Part shown: in pieces, positions 11,364 through 21,072 of the stretch
How the letters are laid out: every line of letters begins with the position of its first letter
Numbering within the stretch: the first letter of the stretch is position 1
NCBI GenBank assembly: GCA_034096865.1
Contig: JAWQFJ010001268.1
Coordinates: 5,001 to 69,000, forward strand
Length of the DNA stretch: 64,000 bases
Direction of reading: 5' to 3'
Source: Theodoxus fluviatilis
Taxonomy: Eukaryota > Mollusca > Gastropoda > Cycloneritida > Neritidae
Position numbers and translations under genes: made by a program
Notes under the pieces: generated by a model
What the model was told of the DNA's origin: nothing
What the model saw: only the letters and a program-made list of their open reading frames with translations
Database searches by the model: none

Positions 11364-11549
11364 TCTGTGGGTTCGGGGTAAGAACTGATCCACCGCGTCT
11401 CCCTACGCGATTCGTAAGAGGCGAATAACTAGGGACACCGTGACTGGATTACGTTTACTCTAAACTCTTCTGATGATGTTCGTGCTTAATGGCCTCACAT
11501 AGCCTACAAAGGCTGATTGGCTGTAAAACACTGTCCAACTATTCATCCA
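11364..11549 (+). mobile_element. Family A copy 7, near full length
   Basis: Clear match from CTGTGGGTTCGGGGTAAG through CTACGCGATTCGTAAGAGGC and the 3' core ACATAGCCTACAAAGGCTGA to a short ATCC tail. Copy 8 begins directly after the tail. Confidence 0.85.
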
Positions 11550-11555
11550 TCCTTC

Positions 11556-11703
11556 CCCTTGCGAGTTGGGGGTAAAATGAACCCACCGCGGCTTCCTGCG
11601 CGATTCGCAAGAAGAGACGAATACCTGGGGGCTTGTCTTGTTCCTGAACCATCTCTTGTGATTTTCGGCATCAGCCGTCTTACATAACCCACGATTCTCC
11701 CGT
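11556..11703 (+). mobile_element. Family A copy 8, 3' end decayed
   Basis: Starts at GCGAGTTGGGGGTAAAATG and follows the family through GCGATTCGCAAG to TCTTACATAACCCACG. The 3' hairpin and tail are lost. Copy 9 has inserted immediately downstream. Confidence 0.7.
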
Positions 11704-11712
11704 TTATCTAGA

Positions 11713-11900
11713 GCCCCCTGTGGGTTGGGGGTCAGAATGCACCCCCTGCGCCTCCCTTCGCGATTTGTAAGAGGCGAATATCTAGGGACATCGTGACTTG
11801 ATTTGCGCATACTCTTAAAGTGTTCTGGTGATTTTCGTGCATAATGGCCTTCCATGACCTACAAAAGCTGATAGGCCGCAAAACACCATCCATCCATCCG
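11713..11900 (+). mobile_element. Family A copy 9 with 9-bp target-site duplication
   Basis: Full-length copy flanked by a perfect direct repeat TTATCTAGA at 11704-11712 and 11901-11909. It begins GCCCCCTGTGGGTTGGGGG and ends in ATCCATCCATCCG. The flanking repeat defines both ends of the element and fixes its 3' end as the ATCC side. Confidence 0.85.
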
Positions 11901-11936
11901 TTATCTAGACTTCTTGGACACAATTCAGACATCGAA

Positions 11937-12049
11937 TGTGATGGATTGAGTTTTACGGCCTTTCAGCCTTTGTAGGCTATATAAGGTCATTGAGCACGAA
12001 AACCACATAGTTTATAGTAAGCGCAAATTGAGTCACGATTTCCCGAATT
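11937..12049 (-). mobile_element. Family A copy 10, 5'-truncated, with 14-bp target-site duplication
   Basis: This copy lies on the opposite strand and is flanked by the perfect direct repeat ATTCAGACATCGAA at 11923-11936 and 12050-12063. Only the 3' two-thirds of the element is present, with an intact 3' end. A 14-bp duplication plus 5' truncation is the mark of target-primed reverse transcription by a LINE enzyme. Confidence 0.85.
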
Positions 12050-12063
12050 ATTCAGACATCGAA

Positions 12064-14454
12064 AGACGTTCCATCACGACCGGAATATCTTTCCCACTCT
12101 GCTTCAATTTTTACTCCACTTAGAAGACAAAAGGACAGATTATATCATGGAAAACAAACATGAAGAGATGAAATACCCCAGAAGTCCATATGTTTTAACT
12201 CAACTTTGTGTTTGTCCACAATCTAGTTCACTGCCTGTTTAACCTAAAATACCAGTCCCCACCAACCCACAATAACTCACAAAAGGTTAAATTTTTAAAA
12301 TCGAAACCTTTGACAAAATTGGAAGGACCTTGTAATAATAATCACTGAAATTACGATAATAGAATAATAAAAATGTCAAAAAAGTTTCTCTGACCAAACA
12401 ATGTAAACTGTGGTTTGTGGCAAATGGCATTGACTGGCTTTTGCGGCAATGTGAAAACTTAGCAGATGACGTGAAGAGTATAAATTGAAATAAAAATACT
12501 AGAATGAAGTGTGTGCGATCAAAAGTGATCAGATTACAGTGAGGAAGCAAGAAAAAAGACAGATAAACGTGATTAATTCTTATTCGAGCTGTCAACTATC
12601 ACAGCTTTTTAAGAGATCCAAACGCCTGTTGCATTGCGATACGAATCCCAGCTTTCGATCAAATGTCCAAAATCAACAGCATTCCATTGCAGAAATGGCC
12701 CCGACTGTTGAGTTTTTCCCCATTAATGGCCACGCTCACGACAGGGTAGATAGATCACATTGGCACAGCTAGTCCTGAAAGCAGAACATGGTAATGCACG
12801 GATCAACGATCCGTTAAACTAAGAAAGCCACCGAACGAACTCTGCCGAGACAGGTCCCTCCCTCATCCCCTTACCCTCCTATCTACTCCACCCCCTCCCC
12901 CATCTCTGTCTTTTGTCGCTTTTTGCTAGGGGCAAGCCTGCTGTTTAGAAGCGTTAAATGGAGCGCGTGACACAGAGGTGCGGAGTGCGGGTGTTCCTGA
13001 AACGTCAGAGTAAAAAGCGGAGGGAAACTAAACACAAACGGTGAGAATGTCAGGCCTTTTCGTGCACACGAAAAGTCGTTTGGCGCTTCAGTAGCGGCCT
13101 GGTGGCTGCGGCAGGGCAAAGAAAGGCGCCATAGACGGGATCACGCCGTGCCTGCACGCTTAGGGCTCGGTCAGTGATACCCGGGGTCGGGGTCCCTGGC
13201 GCTACCCGGGGTGAGAAGTCTTTCCTCACTGGATCAGGCACGCCTCCTTAACAGTCAGAAAGCCCGACTCGGCTCCCGTACTTGGAACGGGGGTGCAGCC
13301 CACCCCGGATAGGCTGCAGAGCAGAGGGCGCGATGCTGACTTCAATCGAACACACAATGGAGTCATTCAGCCCCCATGTTTTTCCAACATCTCGCTCGTT
13401 TATTATGGTGTCTGATTTCCTTCTTACACTAAAAGCAATCGGTCTTGCTCGTTTTGCGTTTATAGAAAGAGGAAAACATGGGCAAGACCTTGACAGCGAC
13501 GTCAAACAGCGTTTGCAGTACCTTGAGATCAGAATGTTATGTAACGTTTTCCTTGTGTGTAAAGACATTTCTACTCGTGTTCAAGCCAGCTACTATCGCA
13601 GACGCATCGTATGTATGCAGCAGCCCCAACATAAGTCATATGCTTGTTAAAGCACTTTTCATAAGGCTCAGTGTCAAGTGTAAACTTGTTGAACACAAAG
13701 CCAACAATCGATAATGTTTTAAAAACACTCAAGTTCATTAGGGAGAAGGGAGGTAACTCTAAGACAGGGGGGTGGGGGTGAGATTTAAATCATTCCACAA
13801 GGTAGCGAGAAGTCGACATAGAGGGCGCTTTGGGAAAATAACAATAACACAATGGCACGGAGACGCGGAGAGAGTACCGTTCCATAATGCACCCAACGAC
13901 CCCACAGCTAGCCCCGACCTACATTCCATCCACCATTGAGCGCGGAGTGATCAGAATCAATGGCCTATTGTGCCCAGACGGTCGTCCCCGCCATGTTTAT
14001 TAGCATTTCTTCCTTGCTTGTGTCTGCACTACGGCTCTCTACGACCTCCCCCTTCGCTCTCTCCTAGCTTCTCGAGAACACCCCACCCGAGGAGAATTTA
14101 TATTCCTTCAGCCCTGAAGGAAGGCAATTTTAAGCAATAGAGAAATAGGGTCACGCGCATTGGTCTCGGCTACCAGCTGCGTTCTTGCTTTCCATTGCCT
14201 CGACGTAGTTTTCCAGGCGTCAAAAGCACTGCCCACAACGAGACCTGAAAGCTTCGACCGTGACAATGCGCGATATCTGCAAAGAAATTGAGCGTGTGGA
14301 ATGCGCAGAACCAGCCATGAGCTGATCACGCAATTGCCACGCCTTCCGCGGTCTTCATCTAATGGAAAGGTCTGCTGTAAAGCGATGTGAAAATTCGTTG
14401 AAAAGCGAGACGGGCGGGCTGAAAAAGGGAATGTTGGTCAAGGAGAAAGAGGAC
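12064..14454. other. Intergenic, nothing recognised
   Basis: About 2.4 kb without recognisable genes or repeat copies. The part from 12880 to 13330 is richer in G+C, but no coding region can be defended. Confidence 0.4.
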
Positions 14455-14464
14455 AGTAGAAGGA

Positions 14465-14644
14465 TGGATGGATGGATGGATAGTGTTTTACGGCCTATCA
14501 GCCTTCTTAGGTTATGTAAGGCCATTAAGCACGAAAATCAATAGAACAGTTTAGAGTAACTAGGGGTGTCCCTAGTTATTCGCCTCTTACGAATCGTAGG
14601 GAGGCGCGGTGGGTCAATTCTTATCCCGAACCCACAGGGGGTAG
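14465..14644 (-). mobile_element. Family A copy 11, full length, with 10-bp target-site duplication
   Basis: Flanked by AGTAGAAGGA at 14455-14464 and 14645-14654. In sense orientation it starts CTACCCCCTGTGGGTTCGGG and ends in four ATCC units. The GGA of the duplication overlaps the tail sequence, so its exact length is uncertain by a few bases. It shows that the CCCCCTGTGGG start is the true 5' end. Confidence 0.85.
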
Positions 14645-14761
14645 AGTAGAAGGAAAGGAGCAGGCTTAGAATGAATAAGAGTATGAAGACGTTGTCACGT
14701 GCAGTCTGATCAGAGGGAAGAAGGTAATGAAAAAGAATACGAATTGTCGTCATGGTCGCGT

Positions 14762-14866
14762 ATCTCATTGCGGGTTGGAGGCAAGAAGAGACGCCACGCG
14801 TTTTCCTGAGCAATATTTAAAAGGCAAATAACTAGTCATTTGCTCTTACTACAACCGGTTCTACGG
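14762..14866 (+). mobile_element. Family A copy 12, decayed fragment
   Basis: Weak but ordered match: TGCGGGTTGGAGGCAAGAA, then CCACGCGTTTTCCT, then AAAGGCAAATAACTAG. It lacks the 3' hairpin and is followed directly by an inverted decayed copy. Confidence 0.4.
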
Positions 14867-15003
14867 AGATGAATGGATTTTGTGGGCTATTTAAAGTCAT
14901 TTGATCGCGAAAAATCATTCGTTACCTCAGTTTCCCTATTCAATCGCCTCTTACGAAACGTGTAGGAAGACGAGGGGGAAGCAACGCTTACTCCCAAAAC
15001 GCC
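14867..15003 (-). mobile_element. Family A copy 13, decayed
   Basis: TTTTGTGGGCTATTTAAAGT, AATCGCCTCTTACGAAACG and GTGTAGGAAGACGAGGG match the family in order on the minus strand. Divergence is high, indicating an old insertion. Confidence 0.5.
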
Positions 15004-15048
15004 GGGGAAAACCAGTTCCAGTGATTGTGTGTGTGGTCGGTCACTCTT

Positions 15049-15083
15049 GCACGGCCTTTCAGCCTTCGTAGGCTATGAACCTC
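15049..15083 (-). mobile_element. Family A copy 14, 3' hairpin only
   Basis: ACGGCCTTTCAGCCTTCGTA and GGCTATG correspond to the 3' hairpin of family A. The rest is absent, so this is a severely 5'-truncated or decayed copy. Confidence 0.5.
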
Positions 15084-15692
15084 CATGGTCACGTAAAACA
15101 ATAGCAAAATCAGTCCAGGAAACGAAGACATTGTCAGTTTCAAAGCAAAACCTTTATACTGTTGGAAACTATTGCAGGGTCTTATTTTAAAATCCACGTT
15201 AAAGTTTTCCAAACTGGAACCTTTTAACACACTGCCAATCAGTACCTCATGAAACCTACGCATTCGTGCATTATCGATTAGTGTTCTATTGGGGGTGGGG
15301 GGTGTCTGACCTGAAATAAAACGACCAACAAATTCACCGTGACAGCCCAGCCCAGACCACTATGTATTATGTAACGACCCACACACATCGGGACAGAGAG
15401 GCAATCCCCAAAGAACGATGGAGATGAAATGGTGCAAAAACGCCACACGCGATCACACAGCTTCAGGGGTTCTCCCTCCCTTTTCAGATTCTGGAGGTGG
15501 AGGAGCGGCGGCTGGGTTGCCAGAGCACAAAGCCTTTGTCACACCCCACACAGGCCCACACTCGCTTCAGACACGACATACTACGTCACTTCAGTAGAAG
15601 AATGCTTTCTCCAGGACAAATCCAGCACGTCGATAATGCCTCAAGTTTTTCTAGGATAAATGCACGGTTGCAGTGTTACGTATGTATAACGC

Positions 15693-15783
15693 CTCTGCAA
15701 TGGAAAATTTGAATATTTGCTGAAACATTTTCCCGCAACGGATCTGCAAAGGAAAATTTGAATATTTGCTGAAACATTTTCCA
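15693..15783 (+). repeat. Tandem duplication of a ~50 bp AT-rich unit
   Basis: GGAAAATTTGAATATTTGCT followed by GAAACATTTTCC occurs twice, about 48 bp apart, with CTGCAAWGG before each. No function can be assigned. Confidence 0.7.
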
Positions 15784-15957
15784 GCCTAAACTGTCTCTTC
15801 ATTTGCAGTGTAGTGTACTTCTCCCCCTGTTATTTGAAGTAGATGGGACTTTCATTTACACAGTTCGAAAGGAAGAATTAAAGGATGACGTATTTAAGGC
15901 TAATAATCACAAAAAACATAAGAATCGGTGAGAAGAAGTCGCGTTTTAAATTTCCAT

Positions 15958-15989
15958 AATTTATTAATCACCTCTTACAAATGCGTAGG
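15958..15989 (-). mobile_element. Family A copy 16, old copy, left part (split by copy 15)
   Basis: ATCACCTCTTACAAATGCGT is the family A central region. Its continuation AGGGAGATGCAGCC resumes at 16185 on the other side of copy 15. The older copy continues to about 16221 (CCCAACTCGCAGTGG). Confidence 0.65.
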
Positions 15990-16174
15990 AATGGATGGAT
16001 GGATGGGTGGAGTTTTACGGCCTATCAGCCTTTGTAGGCTATGTAAGGCCACTAAGCACGAAAATCTAGTCACTCAAACAGTTTAGAGTAAACGTAAATC
16101 AAGTAACGGTGTCCCTAGTTATTCGCTTCGGGAGACGCGGTGGGTCAATTCTTACCCAGAACCCACAGGGGGAG
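15990..16174 (-). mobile_element. Family A copy 15, inserted inside copy 16, 10-bp target-site duplication
   Basis: A full-length copy flanked by AATGCGTAGG at 15980-15989 and 16175-16184. The duplicated bases belong to the older family A copy, so this is a retroposon inserted into a member of its own family. Sense 5' end is CTCCCCCTGTGGGTTCTGGG; the tail contains ATCC units with one ACCC. Confidence 0.88.
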
Positions 16175-16184
16175 AATGCGTAGG

Positions 16185-16221
16185 GAGATGCAGCCGGTCA
16201 ATTCTTATTCCCAACTCGCAG
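16185..16221 (-). mobile_element. Family A copy 16, old copy, right part
   Basis: GAGATGCAGCCGGTCAATTC and CCCAACTCGCAGTGG match the 5' third of family A. With the left part at 15958-15989 it forms one older copy after removal of copy 15 and one copy of its duplication. Confidence 0.65.
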
Positions 16222-16310
16222 TGGAAATCGAAATGAGGACAGTTTTGGACAATCAATTACCATTACATCAACATCAATTGGTGGTAAATATTCATATTGG
16301 TTATATATCG

Positions 16311-16478
16311 CCTCCCCGTGTGGGTTGGGGGTTAAAACAATAGATTCACCGTGTCTCCCTATACGATTCATAAGAGGTGAATAAGTAGGGACATCGTGAC
16401 TTGAATTGCACTTACTTTCGTGCTTAATGGCCTTACATAGCCTACAGAGGCAGAGTGGCCGTAAAAACTCCATCCATC
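16311..16478 (+). mobile_element. Family A copy 17, imperfect target-site duplication
   Basis: Near full-length copy starting CCTCCCCGTGTGGGTTGGGG and ending in two ATCC units. GTTATATATCG before it and GTTATATCG after it look like a target-site duplication that has since gained or lost one TA. The central stem arms read ATTCA and TGAAT instead of ATTCG and CGAAT, so pairing is kept. Confidence 0.8.
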
Positions 16479-19419
16479 GTTATATCGTAAGCAATTGTTT
16501 TGAGGTAAGCAGAAATCGGCCTAGACACGATTTACACAATGTATTAGTACACAAACATTTTCTTATTTATATTTCATGACAAATTCCTTCCTTCCGTTCG
16601 TTCAGTTGCATGAGAGACCTGTCAATTAGTGGCGGTTTCTGAACACTGCCCTACCACACTCATAATCGCCTCCATGGCATGCTTTGCACGCAAGTGACTT
16701 CACCGCTTCACTTCGTCCATTATGCCGTCTGCATGACTGAGGGGAACTGGGGTCAGACCACACTAGGGAGAAATGTGAGCCAGAGGAAACCCCGAGAAAA
16801 ACAGCAGGCAGACACTGGTACAAAATTATAGTGGCTGGATGACATTTCCTCGTCAAACTTTTTGGAAGGAAAAGAATGAGGGAACTCCATTGTGAATTGT
16901 TACCAGTTGTACTCCCGCCCTAATTTTTTTCTCTGTGCACGTCTTTCTCTCTCCCGTTCTCCAGGAGTCGTAACTTGCCTCATTTCCTTGCCTACAACTG
17001 TTTCAACTCTTTAGCCTTTTGGACTGCGTGCACGCGCCATTGTCTGTTGTACTGAATTTAAGCGCCTTTGTGTTAGTGTTTATGATGGCGCATTTTGCAC
17101 GGTGAAATCGTGCCGCTTTGGAAGTCTGACATACAATAGGCTTGTTCAGGAGGCGAAACGCTGCGAAGCACGGCACTCCCCGATTGAAATGCTGCACTAA
17201 ATCTGTAGGTGTTCAGGAGAGGCAAAGAGCGCTCAATTGCCAACATGAAGAGCTCATGCAGCGCTTTGTACTCCAGAACAAGCCTAATGTTTAGACCATG
17301 CTGGACTGATTTGTTATATTCAGCTCCCTGGTATTAGTGTCTCTCAGGCTATCGTTCTCCGCCTCCGGTTATGAACGTAAAGCAGACACCACTGAGAGGA
17401 ATACTATACGATTTTCCCCCCGAACAAACTCAAATTTGGTCAGTATATTCTTTGGATTTGATACTCAGTGATTTTGATGCTGTCCAGCAGTAAAGTGCTA
17501 ATCTGGCTAGTCAACTGGAAGGTAATGATCCACGAAAGCTGGCCCACCAAAATTGAACCAAATTCAGTTGCTTGTTTCCGTATTACTGGCATAAAGTAAG
17601 GAATTGCATATAAATCATCGAAATATTTTCTTTCGGAAACTGATGCACTAAATGACTGTTGTATTTGCATTCCATATTGCAAGAGAGGTGGATATGCAGA
17701 GTATGCATAATATGCATAAGAAAAACTAAACACACCCATCAAATTGAAATATTCGATAATGGCTGTGCTTGGACTCAAAAGCTTGTAACAAAGCTCCTGA
17801 ACAACTCATTTCTTCCGTCCTGTCTCTAATCATGTGAACATTTTGCAATATGTAATAATAGTATCATCTAACTGTATTAATACGCCATTCACTTAATTCC
17901 ACGCTCCTCTTCCTATTTGTCGGGATCATTCTCACTTTTTCGACGTGATCGATAGAATAATCCATTATGATCCAGGCATATCGATCTGATCAATCACACG
18001 ACTCACCCCTTGGCTCGCCGAGTCCACACAGAAAAGCCGAGCCTCGTGCCGTAGTCAGGGTCCGGGTGGCCAGGGATAACTCTGGACAGCAACCCCTGTC
18101 ATCCCCCTCTGGGTCTGAGAAGATTGATGGGCAGGACCCCCCGACCCCCCCGGGGAATAGCACCCCTGGGGGGTCAGGTCTGTCGATGGTACTGTTGATG
18201 TAATCCTTCTGGTACACTCTTGTAAGAAGAGCGAGTTTCTGTTACTGTGATCCAGTTGACAGTTACAGTTCAGTACCTATAGAGAGGAACGCTATTAGTC
18301 CAGGGCTTGGCGAGTAGTTTTTTCTCGTGATGCTAAGCACCTCCCGTGTCATGCACCAAACATTTTACCTCGGTGATGAAATGCTCTCTTCTCATACATT
18401 TTTGGAAGACACACACAAGTGGCTTACATCACTCGTCGCCATTTGTGTCACTCGCTTTGGTTAGGTTCGCTATCAGGTTTCACAAAACGACAGCAGCAAA
18501 GATGCTCACGAGAAACTTTTCCCACAATGCAAAGTGCCTGCAGGTGTGAATACCGCCAATCACGTCCAGTGGAGCCGCCTCAGCTCGCAGTAAACGAAGA
18601 CAAGGCTCAGATACTCTTTCATCTTTTTCAAGACGGGCGCGATGATTCGTTGCTTGTCTGCCTTTTCTCGTGGCGATAAAACTTGCTAGCACCACCTGCA
18701 AAAAGAATAAAAGACACGTGTGGAGATGTACATTAAGCACGATGAATGTGGTCTTCAGTCCGCAAAGCATCGCCACAGGGACATAATGACAAACGGCAAT
18801 GGAGGAAGCAATGTTCCTGAGATGCGTGAGGAAGCCACTAAATGCTCAAAAGTTGTAAAGAAATTCACGCATTCTTTATGATCAATGCTCCTGATGTAAC
18901 AAAGAACTGAAGAAACCGGTAAACAAAGGAGATAGCTAAAGATGCGATGCGACGCGACAAGTTTAAAGAAATGATCGAAAACAATCATGCAGGGGTGAGG
19001 AGGAGAACTGTTGTGCCTCTCATCTGTAGAGGTGTTTAGAATGAACCTTTAACGATTTTTAACCGGGGAATGTTAGTTCGATGATCAATTCGATAACATG
19101 ACTGAATTTTAAACTGTCGAGTTTCTATTGACATCATCACTGAAGCTCGATAATGGACTCGTAAAATTAAAAAGAAGACTGAAACTGCAGTATAATGTAT
19201 TCAAGGAACCTTGTTGGTTAGATATGATCGTGCGATAAGCTCATAGGCAATAAAGGAAACGTTAGCTCTGGCTGACAGGGGACTCCGACGACTGAATTGC
19301 TTTCCTCCCTTTTGTTGTTTTACTCTTCTCTTTTCTCACGCTGCACCATCACATCTACCCAGCTCCTTCCTGGCCACTGGGACGGGTGAAATGTGGAATG
19401 GAATGTTTACTATCGCCCT
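16479..19419. other. Intergenic, nothing recognised
   Basis: Nearly 3 kb with no identifiable genes. A G+C-rich patch at 18000-18190 contains CCCCCCGACCCCCC-type runs, but no product can be named. Confidence 0.4.
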
Positions 19420-19467
19420 GTGGGGAGACGCGGTGGGACTCTCCTTACTTCCAGCCCACAGGGCTTT
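19420..19467 (-). mobile_element. Family A copy 18, 5' fragment
   Basis: GGGGAGACGCGGTGGGACTC and CAGCCCACAGGG match the 5' 45 bases of the element on the minus strand. No body is present. Confidence 0.5.
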
Positions 19468-20288
19468 CCCCGGCCATTGAGCACAACTGTCTCTCCAACA
19501 GCAGTTCAAGTTCAAGAAATGTAATATAGCAGAAATTTACACCATTATTGTTAAAATGGAGGGAAATATCACATTCTTCCGTCGTCAAAATGCAAGAAAA
19601 TCAGACCACACTATCCAGTTGCACATTCCCTCCAAATCTGGGGAAAGGATCAAATGCAGCTGGATTTCCTGGGCCAAAGACAACAGCTCCATGGGGTAAC
19701 CGCGCTTTTTTCCTCTCCCATCTAATTCGGGTGCCGCACCGCTACGAAGAAAAACAGAATCCCTGCCTTCCCCCTCCCCCACCCTCATCTCGCGTGCAGT
19801 AGTCAGCATGACGTGCACTTCAGCAAGCAGTTTTATCGCGTACACATCCAGCATGTATCTGGGAGGAGGAAGAAAATGGGCGACGAAAAGCAGACCGGTG
19901 AAGAGTTACGGGAAGAGGGTGGAGAGGAGGGGAAGAAGGAGACGGGGTTCAGGTAACTCTTGGAGATTTCTCCAGGGAGGGGAGTTGCGGACCGCGACAT
20001 GGGAAGCCTGCAGGCAGAGATAAGAATGCAAGACTTTGCTATCCCAGTTGCACAGGTGATTTCCTCCAGTCTGAACAGAGAGCAGCAGGTGCTCTCTCCA
20101 CAACGTCTGCCCTGCGCAGTGTTTACTTCTGCAGATAGCACAGAACATAAGGAAAAAGAAGACTCGCTCTCTGTCAGACTGGTTGGCAGATGGACCTATA
20201 GACAAATAAATTCAGAGGCGGCAGATGGTCTTACAAACGCTCGGACAAGCAAATGCGTATCCAAATGACATGACTGACAGATGGGGTG

Positions 20289-20354
20289 TTACCATTGACC
20301 ACGTGTTACCATTGACCACGTGTTACCATTGACCACGTGTTACCGATGACCACG
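20289..20354 (+). repeat. 17-bp tandem repeat with CACGTG core
   Basis: TTACCATTGACCACGTG occurs three times in tandem plus a diverged fourth unit (TTACCGATGACCACG). Each junction carries the palindrome CACGTG, the canonical E-box. Clustering comes from tandem duplication, so regulatory function is only a possibility. Confidence 0.8.
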
Positions 20355-20433
20355 ACCAATCACCAGTGCTAATTGGAGCGTCACGATTTCCCCGGTTAAT
20401 CGTGTAGAGCTACGTGATGAGTTTGATGCGTTT

Positions 20434-21072
20434 CAGTAAGCAATGTATGATCATACAGTACAGTGCGTGTCAGTAAGCAACAGTAAAGTGTCAGTAAGCA
20501 ACAGTAAAGTGTCAGTAAGCAACAGTAAAGTGTCAGTAAGCAATGTACGATCATACAGTACAGTGCGTGTCAGTAAGCAACAGTAAAGTGTCAGTAAGCA
20601 ACAGTAAAGTGTCAGTAAGCAATGTACGATCATACAGTACAGTGCGTGTCAGTAAGCAACAGTAAAGTGTCAGTAAGCAACAGTAAAGTGTCAGTAAGCA
20701 ATGTACGATCATACAGTACAGTGCGTGTCAGTAAGCAACAGTAAAGTGTCAGTAAGCAATGTACGATCATACAGTACAGTACGTGTCAGTAAGCAACAGT
20801 AAAGTGTCAGTAAGCAATGTACGATCATACAATACAGTGCGTATCAGTAAGCAACAGTAAAGTGTCAGTAAGCAATGTACGATAATACAGTACAGTGCGT
20901 GTCAGTAAGCAACAGTATAAAGTGTCAGTAAGCAATGTACGATCATACAGTACAGTACGTGTCAGTAAGCAACAGTAAAGTGTCAGTAAGCAATGTACGA
21001 TCATACAGTACAGTGCGTGTCAGTAAGCAACAGTAAAGTGTCAGTAAGCAATGCACGAGCACACAGCAAAGT
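20434..21072 (+). repeat. Higher-order minisatellite (37-bp L and 21-bp S units)
   Basis: Both units start with CAGTAAGCAA. The long unit continues TGTACGATCATACAGTACAG plus TGCGTGT; the short unit continues CAGTAAAGTGT. I count nine long units, with short units between them in the order 3, 2, 2, 1, 1, 1, 1, 1, 1. The open frame it creates on the minus strand is an artefact. Confidence 0.85.

Noticed and set aside
16311..16478. Covariation in the central stem of family A copy 17 as proof of RNA selection
   Set aside because: Both changes (G to A and C to T) are at CpG sites, so independent methylation decay explains them equally well.
20434..21072. CRISPR-like alternation of repeats and spacers
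   Set aside because: The 'spacers' are identical to one another, and the genome is animal. It is a tandem satellite.
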